Positions 44,526-53,441 of a stretch of DNA of 64,000 bases are shown here, in pieces. This stretch comes from CAMCXT01 sp040403315 (GTDB taxonomy: Bacteria > Bacteroidota > Bacteroidia > M30B66). The notes under the pieces were generated by a model. That model saw only the letters and a list, made by a program, of their open reading frames with translations, did not search any database and was not told the origin of the DNA. A program made the position numbers and the translations under genes. The stretch covers positions 178,324 to 242,323 of the forward strand of contig JBBAKX010000006.1 in the NCBI GenBank assembly GCA_040403315.1, given 5' to 3'. Each line of letters starts with the position of its first letter. Positions within the stretch are counted from its first letter, which is position 1.

Positions 44526-46946
44526 TTACCATTCAATTTTAAGTACTTCATGTGATGCTTTAACTGTTACCGACCGAATTCCAGAAATCTGAACTGGATC
44601 TTTTGGAGGAACGTGATAAGGATCGAAGTCTGAAATAGGCTCCACAAACCGGTAATTCAATGCTTCCGCAGTTACTGCTGCCCCATTTACTTTCACCGAA
44701 ACGGGATTTACACCATGGAAATAGATTTTCCAGTGTTTGTAGCGAGACAAATATCCGCCTTGCGCGGCCGAAACCTTTAGCGAATTGCCCAATATGGAGA
44801 ATTTACGCTCCACAGAAGCTCCTTGCTGAAAGGCATAAGTATCGCCGTCATCTTCGTAGTAATCAAAACTACCATCAGCACCAGTGTACACATGAACTTC
44901 TAGTGTTTCTGCGTCGTTGGCATTGTCTAAATGCTGCATTGTTTTTTGCATCAACAACAAACTACCAGCCTTCACAAACAGAGGCAACAATTCTTTGGTA
45001 TAATCGAGTACTTCCTCTTTGTTACCAGCCTGAAGCTTATCTGAGTACATTTCGTACCACTGACCTTCAGGGAACCACGCACGGTGGAAATTGGTGTTCG
45101 ACTTCACCGGAATCACGAGGATCGACGGACCGAACAAGTATTGATTTTGATAAGGATCGCGGTACACTTGAACATCGAATGGATTTGAAATCGCCAATGA
45201 TCTAGAAACGGGCATTCCTGTCTGGCTCGACTCAAAGAAAACCGAGTATAGATAGGGCATCAAGCGATAACGGAGGCTGATGTAGTTTCGGGAAATGTCT
45301 TCTACTTCTTCACCAAACGACCATGGTTCAGAATCGCGGCTATTCACCATAGAATGAGAGCGGAAGAATGGAGAAAATGCGCCCAAAGCGATCCATCTTG
45401 CAAACAATTCAGGCGTTGCTTCTCCTGCAAAACCACCTACATCGTAACCCGCGAAAGGAACGCCGGTGAGGCCCATGCTGTTAACCAAACGAACGCCAGC
45501 CAACATGTGCTCATCGTGGCTCACATTGTCACCAGTCCAAACTGCAGCATGGCGTTGAATTCCTGAATAGCCAGCACGCGTTAGAATGAATGGACGTTTT
45601 CCGTTAAGCAAATTCTTCGCTCCTTCTTGTGTAGCGCGGGCCATCTGCATACCGTAAACATTGCGACTTTTCTTGTGGGTTCCGCCCTCCCCTTCATAGT
45701 TAAATTCGATCAAATCTGGCAGATGTTGCCCCCAAGCAGCTGGTTCGTTCATGTCGTTCCAAAACCCAGAAACTCCAACATCTGTAAGGGAATGCATCTT
45801 TTCACCCCACCATTTTCGGGCTTCATCCAATGTAAAATCTGGAAACGCCGACCAACCTGGCCAAACTTGTCCGTTGTATTCTTCTCCATCAGGATATGAA
45901 ACGAAAAGGTCTTTCTCTTTTCCTTCGTCGTAAGCGTGGTATCCTACTTCTTTTTTTACACCTGGATCGAGGATAACAACCACCTTGAATCCCATTGCTT
46001 TGAGCTCTTCCATGAGACCTTTTGGATCTGGGAAACGCTCGTTGTGCCATGTAAAAACCTTGTAGGCTTGCATGTAATGTATATCGAGATAAAGTACATC
46101 CGCAGGGATATTCTTCTCTCTGAAAGTTTTTGCAGCAGTAAGCACTTCCTGAAAAGGATAGTAGCTATAACGACATTGTTGAAAACCTAGACTCCACAAA
46201 GGTGGCATCTCGATTCTTCCTGTTAACCAAGTATAGTTTTCGATGATTTTTGCTGGGCCACTTCCGTGAATGAAATAGTAATTCATTTCACCATCTTCTG
46301 CCTGAAAATAGGAGAATCGGTTGTTTGAACAGCCAAAGCTGAAGGTTGTTTTGTGCGAATTATCGAAGAAGATTCCGTACACATTTTTACCGTGCAAGCC
46401 CATGTAAAACGGGGTACTCAGATAAATCGGATCGGCATCGGTATCGTAGGCAAAATGGTCGGTGTTCCAATTCACATACACTTTTCCGCGGCGGTCGAGG
46501 TTACCTGTTTTTTCACCCAGACCAATAAAGCGTTCATCATCGAAGAGTTTCTTGTAGGTGGTTACTTCATTGGCAAGCCAACTTGTACCGAATGCTTGAT
46601 CATCCTGCGATAGCAGATTTCCTGCAGCATCGTAAATACTAATGCGCATTGGATCTTTAGAAAGATGAACGCGCAAGGCGGATGTTTGGAGCTCGAATGC
46701 TGTTTCGCTTTCGGTTAAAGTGAAGCTTGTTTCGGCAATTGGTTTTTCAATTACGGCATAGGAAAAACCTGTGAAACTCTGCTCTAATTTACTGATTCTG
46801 AATCGAATGATTTCTGATGAATATGCAGTAATCAGAATTCGGGCATTGTTGGTGATGAATTCGAAGCCGTTGTCGATGGGCTTCCAGGAGCTTAGACTGC
46901 CCGTGGTTTCGTTGAACGTTCCGTGTGTACGTTTGATGCGCGTCAT
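44526..46946 (-). CDS. GH31 alpha-glucosidase
   Basis: An 806-residue glycoside hydrolase family 31 enzyme. No signal peptide is visible, so it should be cytoplasmic. An N-terminal beta-sandwich precedes the barrel, which carries the nucleophile Asp in GFWNDMNEP and the acid-base Asp in VWTGDNVSHDEHM. IPADVLYLDIHYMQAYKVFTW and FSPFFRSHS are also family marks. It releases glucose from the non-reducing ends of maltodextrins taken up or made in the cell. BadF-type kinase lies 14 bases upstream, GH13 10 bases downstream, consistent with one operon. Confidence 0.95.
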   Translation of the reverse strand: MTRIKRTHGTFNETTGSLSSWKPIDNGFEFITNNARILITAYSSEIIRFRISKLEQSFTGFSYAVIEKPIAETSFTLTESETAFELQTSALRVHLSKDPMRISIYDAAGNLLSQDDQAFGTSWLANEVTTYKKLFDDERFIGLGEKTGNLDRRGKVYVNWNTDHFAYDTDADPIYLSTPFYMGLHGKNVYGIFFDNSHKTTFSFGCSNNRFSYFQAEDGEMNYYFIHGSGPAKIIENYTWLTGRIEMPPLWSLGFQQCRYSYYPFQEVLTAAKTFREKNIPADVLYLDIHYMQAYKVFTWHNERFPDPKGLMEELKAMGFKVVVILDPGVKKEVGYHAYDEGKEKDLFVSYPDGEEYNGQVWPGWSAFPDFTLDEARKWWGEKMHSLTDVGVSGFWNDMNEPAAWGQHLPDLIEFNYEGEGGTHKKSRNVYGMQMARATQEGAKNLLNGKRPFILTRAGYSGIQRHAAVWTGDNVSHDEHMLAGVRLVNSMGLTGVPFAGYDVGGFAGEATPELFARWIALGAFSPFFRSHSMVNSRDSEPWSFGEEVEDISRNYISLRYRLMPYLYSVFFESSQTGMPVSRSLAISNPFDVQVYRDPYQNQYLFGPSILVIPVKSNTNFHRAWFPEGQWYEMYSDKLQAGNKEEVLDYTKELLPLFVKAGSLLLMQKTMQHLDNANDAETLEVHVYTGADGSFDYYEDDGDTYAFQQGASVERKFSILGNSLKVSAAQGGYLSRYKHWKIYFHGVNPVSVKVNGAAVTAEALNYRFVEPISDFDPYHVPPKDPVQISGIRSVTVKASHEVLKIEW

Positions 46947-46960
46947 TCTATTGGAATCGA

Positions 46961-47827
46961 TTAGCTATTTTTATGAAAATGATTCTTCATGTGGTAATTC
47001 ACCAACCCGAAGATTGGCTTTTTGATGATTGTACCTATTTCAATATTCATCGTTTTGCCCACATTGCGAAGGTTTTCCTCGAAATGAAATGCGATTGAAC
47101 CGATGAGGTGAGTAGGAACACGCTGGTAATTCTTGTAACACTGAACATGTGTGCGAAGAAAGTCTGCCATTCCCTGATTTACAGTTTCCTGTACCCATGG
47201 AAGATGCTTATTATCAGACATGATGCGCATAAACGAAGCGAGGTACACATTGGCGTGAGGCTTCATGTAGACACCTTCAACGATGGTATCGCGGTTTAAT
47301 TTGTACTGATCGCGGAGTACGTTGTGAATTTCCTCTGGAAGGTTATTCGAAAGAAACTCGCGAAGCAAAATTTTGCCGTAGTAACTTCCAGAACCTTCAT
47401 CTCCAAGGATATAGCCTAAGCCAAGACTTGAATTGGCTTGCTTCACGATGTCACCATCGAAATAGCAAGAATTTGATCCTGTTCCTAGAATTCCTGTGAT
47501 AGCAGGGTTTTCATCCCATGTGGCAAATGCTGCACCTACCAAGTCATGGTCAACATAAATATTGGCAGCAGGAAAAACCGAACGGAGTGCACGTTCTACA
47601 ACACGTTTTAGTTCTTTACTTGAGCATCCAGCACTGTACAGAAAGAGCATGGTAACCTTTTCTGAAAACTCACAGAGTTCAGTATTTTGTCGGATTGCAT
47701 TGGTAATTATGGCTTCGTTGTGGAAGTATGGATTAAATCCCATGGTGCTGAAGCTTATCGCTTCTTTGTTGTCTTGGATCAACATCCAGTCGCACTTGGT
47801 AGAACCGCTGTCGGCAATTAATAACAT
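46961..47827 (-). CDS. BadF/BadG-type sugar kinase (N-acetylglucosamine kinase-like)
   Basis: A 288-residue ASKHA-fold kinase of the BadF/BadG/BcrA/BcrD ATPase family. Phosphate 1 motif: LLIADSGSTKCDWMLI. Other marks are AGCSSKE, ITGILGTGSNSCYFDG (phosphate 2) and LGYILGDEGSGSYYGKILL, which occur in N-acetylglucosamine kinase-like proteins. It phosphorylates an amino sugar or glucose with ATP. Its place between alpha-glucosidase and glycolytic genes suggests it could serve as the glucokinase of this cluster; no classical glucokinase is present in the window. This assignment is inference. Confidence 0.82.
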   Translation of the reverse strand: MLLIADSGSTKCDWMLIQDNKEAISFSTMGFNPYFHNEAIITNAIRQNTELCEFSEKVTMLFLYSAGCSSKELKRVVERALRSVFPAANIYVDHDLVGAAFATWDENPAITGILGTGSNSCYFDGDIVKQANSSLGLGYILGDEGSGSYYGKILLREFLSNNLPEEIHNVLRDQYKLNRDTIVEGVYMKPHANVYLASFMRIMSDNKHLPWVQETVNQGMADFLRTHVQCYKNYQRVPTHLIGSIAFHFEENLRNVGKTMNIEIGTIIKKPIFGLVNYHMKNHFHKNS

Positions 47828-47846
47828 ATCTTGAGATATTAATGGT

Positions 47847-49469
47847 TCAAAGTAAAAATTGGTCAGAAAGAAAATTGCTCATTCGGTCTTCAAGAATCTT
47901 AGTAAAGATTTCACGATTTCCTTCATTGTCGCGTGTTGCAACCATGGTTCTGATCGAAAAAACGCGCAATGCATCTGCAACACTGAGTGTACCTTCTGCA
48001 GAATCTTTTCGGCCGTTAAACGGATATGAATCTGGTCCGCGTTGGCATTTGGTGTTGATATTTACTCGGCAAACTTGGTTCACGAGAGGATCGATCAGCT
48101 CTGCGATCTGTGCGGCGTTGTTACTAAAAATGCTCACTTGTTGTCCAAAGTTGCTTTCGGTTACATAGTGAACAGGATCATTGATATTGTTGAATGGTAC
48201 AACCGGAACGATCGGCCCAAATTGTTCTTCATGATAAATGCGCATCGACTTATCCACCGGATAAAGCACAGTCGGAAACACTAAACTGAGGTATTGCAAG
48301 CCTCCGCCTTCATTTTGCACCGCGGCACCTTTGCTTAATGCGTCCTGAATTAAACCGCTCAGATAATCTGGCTTTCCAGGCTCTGGAAGCGGAGTAACAG
48401 TTACATTTTCATCCCAAGGCATACCGGCTTTGAGTTGCTCCACTTTAAGGCAGAAACGTTTCATGAAATCGTGCAAAACATCTTCATGTACGAAAAGAAT
48501 CTTAAGGGCGGTACATCTTTGACCGTTGAATGCAAGTGTGCCGATAATACATTCATTTACAGCAACATCCAGATCCGCATCTTGTAAAATGATTGCTGGA
48601 TTTTTTGCATCCAATCCAAGAACAGAGCGCAATCGATTTGGACGAGGATGCAGTTTCTTGATTTGATTGGCTGTTTGGCTCGAGCCGATAAACGCAAGTA
48701 CATCGATTTTACCTGATTCCATGATTGCTTTCACCACCTCTTTGCCATCTCCGTAAACGAAATTCACCACACCGGGAGGAAATGCTTGGCGGAAAGCTTC
48801 AAGCAGGGGTTCCATCAACAAAATACCGTGTTTCGCAGGTTTGAAAACCACAGTATTTCCCATGATGATCGCAGGAAGTAGCGTTGCAAAACTCTCGTTG
48901 AGTGGATAATTGTAAGGTGCCATGCAGAGGACAACACCCAGCGGACCTCGTCTGATTTGGGCGTAAATCCCTGAATTGAGCTCTAAATTTGAAGAGTCTC
49001 GGTCAAGTTGTTTAACTGAATTGATTGTATCGATTATATAATCGGAAGTTCGATCAAATTCTTGTTCCGATTCGGAGCGGTTTTTCCCGATTTCGAGCAT
49101 GAGCCATCTTACAACCTGCTCACGTTGTTGTTTGTAAAGTTCGAGGAAGTGTTCAACAGCTTTAATGCGGTCTTTAACGCGCATAACAGGCCAAACGCCG
49201 CGACCTAAATCCCAAGCATTTACTGCATCTTGAAGGATATTTAATGCTTGTATTCCAGAAAAGATCGGCACTGAACCCAGCCTAATTTTTTCGTGTCTGT
49301 CTTCTTGAAAAAGGTAAACAGGCGAATGAATATCGTGCATTGGGCCAGTCCATGCATGGATTTTTCCTCCCGACAAATAGTAATTTTGTTCGAGAGGTGA
49401 GAAACCTAGCTTACCTAAAATTTCGGTGCTTTTGGGAAAAAGTCCGGTATCTCGGTTGGATTGAATCAT
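47847..49469 (-). CDS. GapN-like aldehyde dehydrogenase with altered Glu motif
   Basis: A 540-residue aldehyde dehydrogenase resembling NADP-dependent non-phosphorylating glyceraldehyde-3-phosphate dehydrogenases. YNYPLNESFATLLPAIIMGNTVVFKPAK binds cofactor. The catalytic cysteine is in FNGQRCTALKI. At the place of the usual general-base motif (LELGGKN) it has LGLDAKN, so Glu appears replaced by Gly. HEEQFGPIVPVVPF is typical of the C-terminal part. The start at 49469 (MIQSNRDTG) lies 7 bases after the pfkA stop and is preferred over 49532. If GapN-like, it would oxidise triose phosphate and make NADPH without ATP. Substrate not proven. Confidence 0.82.
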   Translation of the reverse strand: MIQSNRDTGLFPKSTEILGKLGFSPLEQNYYLSGGKIHAWTGPMHDIHSPVYLFQEDRHEKIRLGSVPIFSGIQALNILQDAVNAWDLGRGVWPVMRVKDRIKAVEHFLELYKQQREQVVRWLMLEIGKNRSESEQEFDRTSDYIIDTINSVKQLDRDSSNLELNSGIYAQIRRGPLGVVLCMAPYNYPLNESFATLLPAIIMGNTVVFKPAKHGILLMEPLLEAFRQAFPPGVVNFVYGDGKEVVKAIMESGKIDVLAFIGSSQTANQIKKLHPRPNRLRSVLGLDAKNPAIILQDADLDVAVNECIIGTLAFNGQRCTALKILFVHEDVLHDFMKRFCLKVEQLKAGMPWDENVTVTPLPEPGKPDYLSGLIQDALSKGAAVQNEGGGLQYLSLVFPTVLYPVDKSMRIYHEEQFGPIVPVVPFNNINDPVHYVTESNFGQQVSIFSNNAAQIAELIDPLVNQVCRVNINTKCQRGPDSYPFNGRKDSAEGTLSVADALRVFSIRTMVATRDNEGNREIFTKILEDRMSNFLSDQFLL

Positions 49470-49476
49470 TGTTAGC

Positions 49477-50466
49477 TCAGACAGACAGGATATTTGCGAT
49501 ACGAAGCAACTCTTGTTCGAAGTTGTCGACATTGCTAGTAGCCTGTGCGAAAGGGGTAAAATTAATCTGATTATTTACAACACCTATCATTACGGCCGAT
49601 TTGTTATTCAATAGGCTTTCCACAGCCACAACACCTAAGCGTGAGGCCAATACGCGATCTGCAACCGATGGAGAACCACCTCTGAGCAAGTGACCAAGTA
49701 TGGTGACTTTGGTATCGTAATACGAAAAACGTTCATTCACTTCTCTCGCCAAATCAATTGAATGACCCGGTTTTCCACCTTCAGCCACAACAACCAAACT
49801 AGATGATTTTTTGCGACCTGCTCCTTTTTCTAAGATGCGAACGAGCTCATCAACTCCCATGGGCTTTTCAGGAATTATAGTTGCTTCAGCACCTGCTGCA
49901 ATGGAGCAACGAAGTGCAATTTGGCCAGAATCTCTTCCCATCACCTCGATAAAAAACAAACGGTTATGCGACGATGCAGTATCACGAACCTTATCTATCG
50001 CTTGAGCAGCGGTATTTACGGCAGTATCATAGCCAATCGTGTAATCGGTGCCATTCAAGTCATTGTCGATGGTTCCAGGGATTCCAATCACGGGGATTCC
50101 AAATTCTTCAGAGAAAATTCCAGCACCGCGAAAAGTGCCATCGCCACCAATAACAACTAGTCCATGAATACCGAATTTTAGGATGTTTTCGTAAGCCTTT
50201 TGACGACCTTCAACTGTTCTAAATTCAGCGCTACGGGCCGATTTTAGAATTGTTCCACCACGTTGTACAATATTAGAAACAGAACGACTGTCGAGGTTTT
50301 TCATTTCGCCTGAGATGAGTCCATCGTAACCTCGGTAAATCCCAACAGCCTCTTTGCCATAATAAATGCAGGCTCTCACAACAGCACGAATAGCTGCGTT
50401 CATTCCAGGTGCGTCACCTCCTGAGGTCAAAACACCAATTTTTTGGATCTGTTCTCCTTGAATCAT
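49477..50466 (-). CDS. pfkA: ATP-dependent 6-phosphofructokinase
   Basis: A 329-residue phosphofructokinase, the committing step of glycolysis. Motifs: IGVLTSGGDAPGMNAAIRAVVRAC, IGGDGTFRGA, GIPGTIDNDLNGTDYTIGYDTAVN (catalytic Asp in TIDND), VEVMGRDSG and LRGGSPSVADR. Gly in GGDGT rather than Asp points to ATP, not pyrophosphate, as donor. It heads the long minus-strand cluster ending at fba and pgi. A weak TATATTCG element lies about 10 bases ahead of the start. Allosteric effector residues could not be judged by eye. Confidence 0.96.
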   Translation of the reverse strand: MIQGEQIQKIGVLTSGGDAPGMNAAIRAVVRACIYYGKEAVGIYRGYDGLISGEMKNLDSRSVSNIVQRGGTILKSARSAEFRTVEGRQKAYENILKFGIHGLVVIGGDGTFRGAGIFSEEFGIPVIGIPGTIDNDLNGTDYTIGYDTAVNTAAQAIDKVRDTASSHNRLFFIEVMGRDSGQIALRCSIAAGAEATIIPEKPMGVDELVRILEKGAGRKKSSSLVVVAEGGKPGHSIDLAREVNERFSYYDTKVTILGHLLRGGSPSVADRVLASRLGVVAVESLLNNKSAVMIGVVNNQINFTPFAQATSNVDNFEQELLRIANILSV

Positions 50467-50809
50467 GACGCGAATATAAGTGTTAGTTTGACACTATGTT
50501 GAGGTCTTGAGAAGGAATTATTCACGAAAGTAGCAGTAACAGATTAGAATCTAATGATAAAGAGCTTGCAAAAAAGTTGTTCATTCAATAAGAATTGAAT
50601 TTAGGTAACAATTGATGTTAGGCCATCGAAAGAAATGATATTTCAGAAAAAAATAGAAGTGAAAATATTAAAGTTAAATGACTAAAACAGTTAATCTAAA
50701 AATGCATATCTTGGATTTGAAAAAGGGAATTTAACCTTAATGAAAGATTAGTTATTTACATATTTATAAATGAAGCATAGTTAAAATATGACAATAATCA
50801 TTTTTCATC
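50467..50809. other. Divergent intergenic region, pfkA / usp
   Basis: About 340 A+T-rich bases between divergent pfkA and the stress gene. I found no gene or stable hairpin. The usp-proximal end leads into the FNR-like box and the -7 element described separately. Confidence 0.45.
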
Positions 50810-50823
50810 CTGATCATTATCAA
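50810..50823 (+). promoter_or_regulatory. FNR/CRP-type operator upstream of usp
   Basis: CTGAT-CATT-ATCAA matches the FNR consensus TTGAT-N4-ATCAA in nine of ten bases. Its centre (50816.5) is about 41 bases before the transcription start predicted from the -7 element at 50846-50853, the classical class II activator position. No TTTG -33 element is present there, as expected if an activator replaces it. Confidence 0.6.
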
Positions 50824-50845
50824 AGCAGGAGATGATCATTAAATT

Positions 50846-50853
50846 TACATTTG
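50846..50853 (+). promoter_or_regulatory. -7 element of usp
   Basis: TACATTTG fits TAnnTTTG. The predicted start of transcription is near 50857 and ATG is at 50875, giving an ~18-base leader. The element overlaps the TTG codon at 50851, ruling it out as start. Confidence 0.65.
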
Positions 50854-50874
50854 AAGAACCAATTAATCCGAACT

Positions 50875-51732
50875 ATGAAAAACATTCTGGTACCCACAGA
50901 CTTCTCAGCCAATTCTTTAAAGGCGCTGAAATTTGCTATTCAGGCTGCATTAAAGTCGAAAGCTAAAATTGTATTAATGCATCAAACATCTATATTAGAA
51001 TTAGCTCCTGACTCAGCATTTACGGGGCTTTACGTCCCTTCTTCTGTCGACCAAATAGCATATGCAAAGGATTCACTTTCAAAATTTCGAAAAAAAGCAC
51101 TTGCTGCATTCAAAGGCAAAGCCGATGAATCGATGATTGAAGCTGAAGTTGTTCCAGGTGTAGGAACAGTGGATATAATATTGGAAACACGCAAACGTGT
51201 AAAAGCGGATGTGATTATCATGGGAACTACAGGCGCGAGTGGTTTGAAGCGTTTATTTATTGGAAGTGTTGCCGCACAAGTTGTTGAGAAATCTCCAGTT
51301 CCTGTGATCGTAATTCCTGAATCGCACAGAATGACACCCATTAAAAAGATTGGCTATGCGAGCGACTTGACGCATATTTCAAAAGATCTCGACCAAATTG
51401 CACCCATCGCTGAAGTCTTTGGTGCTCATGTAGAGATTTTTCACATTGAACCTACGTTTCCTACTAGTGATGCATTCCTCAAATTTAAACCTGATACTGA
51501 AATTCCCGAATTGGCGAAGAAATTCAAGCATTTAAATCTGAAATATCGAGTTATAAAAACGAAATTCGATAATGATTTTTATGCAGGAATTGAAAACTAC
51601 CGAAGAAATCAGAAACCTGATATGCTAGTTGTGATTACCCACAAACGGGGATGGATTGGAAAAATCTTCGATCCTTCGAAAAGTAAAGGCCTAGCTTATC
51701 ATACCAAGCTCCCCGTTATATCGATTAAATAA
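50875..51732 (+). CDS. Tandem-domain universal stress protein
   Basis: A 285-residue protein of two UspA domains. The first (about 1-145) begins MKNILVPTDFSANSLKALKFAI and ends with the ATP-binding pattern GTTGASGLKRLFIGSVAAQVV followed by SPVPVIVIPE. The second (about 150-285) is degenerate and lacks a clear GxxG-x9-GS motif. Such proteins support survival under starvation or low oxygen. An FNR-like box and a -7 element precede it, suggesting activation when oxygen falls. ATG 50875 is favoured over the TTG at 50851. The stop directly abuts that of the convergent DUF4296 gene with no gap. Confidence 0.92.
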   Translation: MKNILVPTDFSANSLKALKFAIQAALKSKAKIVLMHQTSILELAPDSAFTGLYVPSSVDQIAYAKDSLSKFRKKALAAFKGKADESMIEAEVVPGVGTVDIILETRKRVKADVIIMGTTGASGLKRLFIGSVAAQVVEKSPVPVIVIPESHRMTPIKKIGYASDLTHISKDLDQIAPIAEVFGAHVEIFHIEPTFPTSDAFLKFKPDTEIPELAKKFKHLNLKYRVIKTKFDNDFYAGIENYRRNQKPDMLVVITHKRGWIGKIFDPSKSKGLAYHTKLPVISIK

Positions 51733-52077
51733 TTAAGGAACCTGCTTAACCTGTCGCTTGCTTAATTCAACCAAAGCGTCTTCATAAATCTTTTGAAGGC
51801 GCTTTGTGTTGATAGAGTAATAATTCAACGATTCAAGAAATTGATTTCTATTCGTTTTGAAATCTTTCATGATTTGTTCATAGAAGAGTTCTTGTTTAAA
51901 ACGCACAGCATCTGGCTTACTCAAACTATAATTGTAGGCAGCATCCACAATAGATATTTCAACCAAAATATCGGTCATCACCGAATCGGCCAAAATATCA
52001 TTTGGTGCACTGTCCGCTTGTTCACAGGATGAAAAAGCAAGTATGATTGAGCATATGCCAATGATTATATTTTTCAT
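51733..52077 (-). CDS. DUF4296 family lipoprotein
   Basis: A 114-residue lipoprotein. MKNIIIGICSIILAFSSC is a lipoprotein signal with Cys18 as the lipidation site. The mature helical domain (MTDILVEISIVDAAYN, then FKQELFYEQIMKDFKTNRNQFLESLNYYS) matches DUF4296, a Bacteroidota-only family of unknown function. It overlaps the end of pyrC by 4 bases (ATGA), so it is the last gene of the acetyltransferase-lysC-pyrC-DUF4296 operon. Confidence 0.88.
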   Translation of the reverse strand: MKNIIIGICSIILAFSSCEQADSAPNDILADSVMTDILVEISIVDAAYNYSLSKPDAVRFKQELFYEQIMKDFKTNRNQFLESLNYYSINTKRLQKIYEDALVELSKRQVKQVP

Positions 52078-53426
52078 CGATTGAACATTAATCTCATTCC
52101 TCGTGATGATTCATCAAAAACACCATTGTCGTAAACAAGATTCCCATTCACAAAAGTTTTCTCCACTTGGGCTTGAAATGTTGTGCCGGTAAAAGGCGAC
52201 CATCCACACTTTGAAAGAATTGAATCTTCGGTAATTGTTCGAGGATTATCGGGATTTACAAGCACTAAATCTGCAAAATACCCTTCTCGTAAATAGCCTC
52301 TTCGATCGATTGAGAATAAATCTGCCACCTGATGTGCATATCTTGAAACAATAAACTCAGGAGTAAAAATGCCTTGGAAAGCCATTTCGAATAGTGCCGA
52401 CATAGCATGTTGTACCAATGGGCCTCCAGAAGGCGCTGTTAGATATGAACCGGCTTTCTCTTCCATCGTGTGTGGAGCATGATCAGTTGCAAGCACGTCA
52501 ATTCTACCATCGATAAGCGCTTGTCGAATGGCATCTCTATCATGGATTGATTTAATTGCTGGATTCCATTTGATGTAATTCCCTTTCGTAGCATAATCAG
52601 CATCTGTAAACCACAAATGATGAACACAGGCTTCGGCGGTAACTTTCTTTTCTTTTAATGGGATGTCATTTCTAAAAAGCTCCGTTTCTCGGGCAGTTGA
52701 AATGTGTAGAATATGAAAACGTGTTCCGTGTTTTTCGGCAAGTTCGATGGCACGGGAAGATGATCTATAACAGGCTTCAGCATTTCTAATCACTGGATGC
52801 ATTTCGACTGGAATATTGTCGCCATATTTCTCCTGAAGATGCTTTAGATTTTGCTTGATGAGCGGATCATCTTCGCAATGACTAGCAATAAGCAGTTTTA
52901 CCTCACGGAAGATATTCTCTAAAGATTCAGGATTATCAACAACAAGATTTCCTGTGCTCGATCCCATGAAGATTTTTGCTCCACAAACGGTAGCAGGATC
53001 AGTTTTAACTAATTGATCAAGATTATCGTTAGAAATACCAATGTAAAACGAATAATTTGCCAATGATTTTTCGGCGGCGATGACATACTTGTCGGCCAAT
53101 AATTGTTGCGAAATTGCTGCAGGAACTGTATTTGGCATTTCCATGAAGCTGGTAATTCCACCTGCAACAGCCGCTTTAGGTTCAGAATAAAGATCTCCTT
53201 TGTGGGTTAATCCAGGTTCTCGAAAATGCACTTGGTCATCAATGAATCCTGGAATTAACCATTTGCCTGCAGCATCAATTACTGTGTAGTTTTTCAAAGA
53301 TTCATGTGTATCCATAGGACCTTCATAAATCTTTTCAATCATTTGATCTTTCACCTTTAAACAGCCTTTAAAACGGCGTCCTTCGTTGATGATAGTTGCG
53401 TTATGAATAAAAAAACCTGATGACAT
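52074..53426 (-). CDS. pyrC: Dihydroorotase
   Basis: A 450-residue amidohydrolase that closes carbamoyl-aspartate to dihydroorotate in pyrimidine synthesis. Motifs: DDQVHFREPGLTHKGD, GGITSFMEMPNT, GAKIFMGSSTGN (position of the metal-bridging lysine), ASHCEDD, HILHISTARE and VLATDHAPHT (catalytic Asp). The first metal-binding His of the canonical DxHxH is Gln here (QVH), a change I believe is shared by Bacteroidota enzymes. It follows lysC by 15 bases and is followed by DUF4296 with a 4-base overlap. pyrD lies elsewhere in the window at 24.7 kb. Confidence 0.93.
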   Translation of the reverse strand: MSSGFFIHNATIINEGRRFKGCLKVKDQMIEKIYEGPMDTHESLKNYTVIDAAGKWLIPGFIDDQVHFREPGLTHKGDLYSEPKAAVAGGITSFMEMPNTVPAAISQQLLADKYVIAAEKSLANYSFYIGISNDNLDQLVKTDPATVCGAKIFMGSSTGNLVVDNPESLENIFREVKLLIASHCEDDPLIKQNLKHLQEKYGDNIPVEMHPVIRNAEACYRSSSRAIELAEKHGTRFHILHISTARETELFRNDIPLKEKKVTAEACVHHLWFTDADYATKGNYIKWNPAIKSIHDRDAIRQALIDGRIDVLATDHAPHTMEEKAGSYLTAPSGGPLVQHAMSALFEMAFQGIFTPEFIVSRYAHQVADLFSIDRRGYLREGYFADLVLVNPDNPRTITEDSILSKCGWSPFTGTTFQAQVEKTFVNGNLVYDNGVFDESSRGMRLMFNR

Positions 53427-53441
53427 GGGTTAGAATATATT

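Noticed and set aside
44660..45205. A 181-codon plus-strand frame within the GH31 gene
   Set aside because: It lies wholly inside a well-supported enzyme gene and its translation looks random, rich in Arg, His and Ser.
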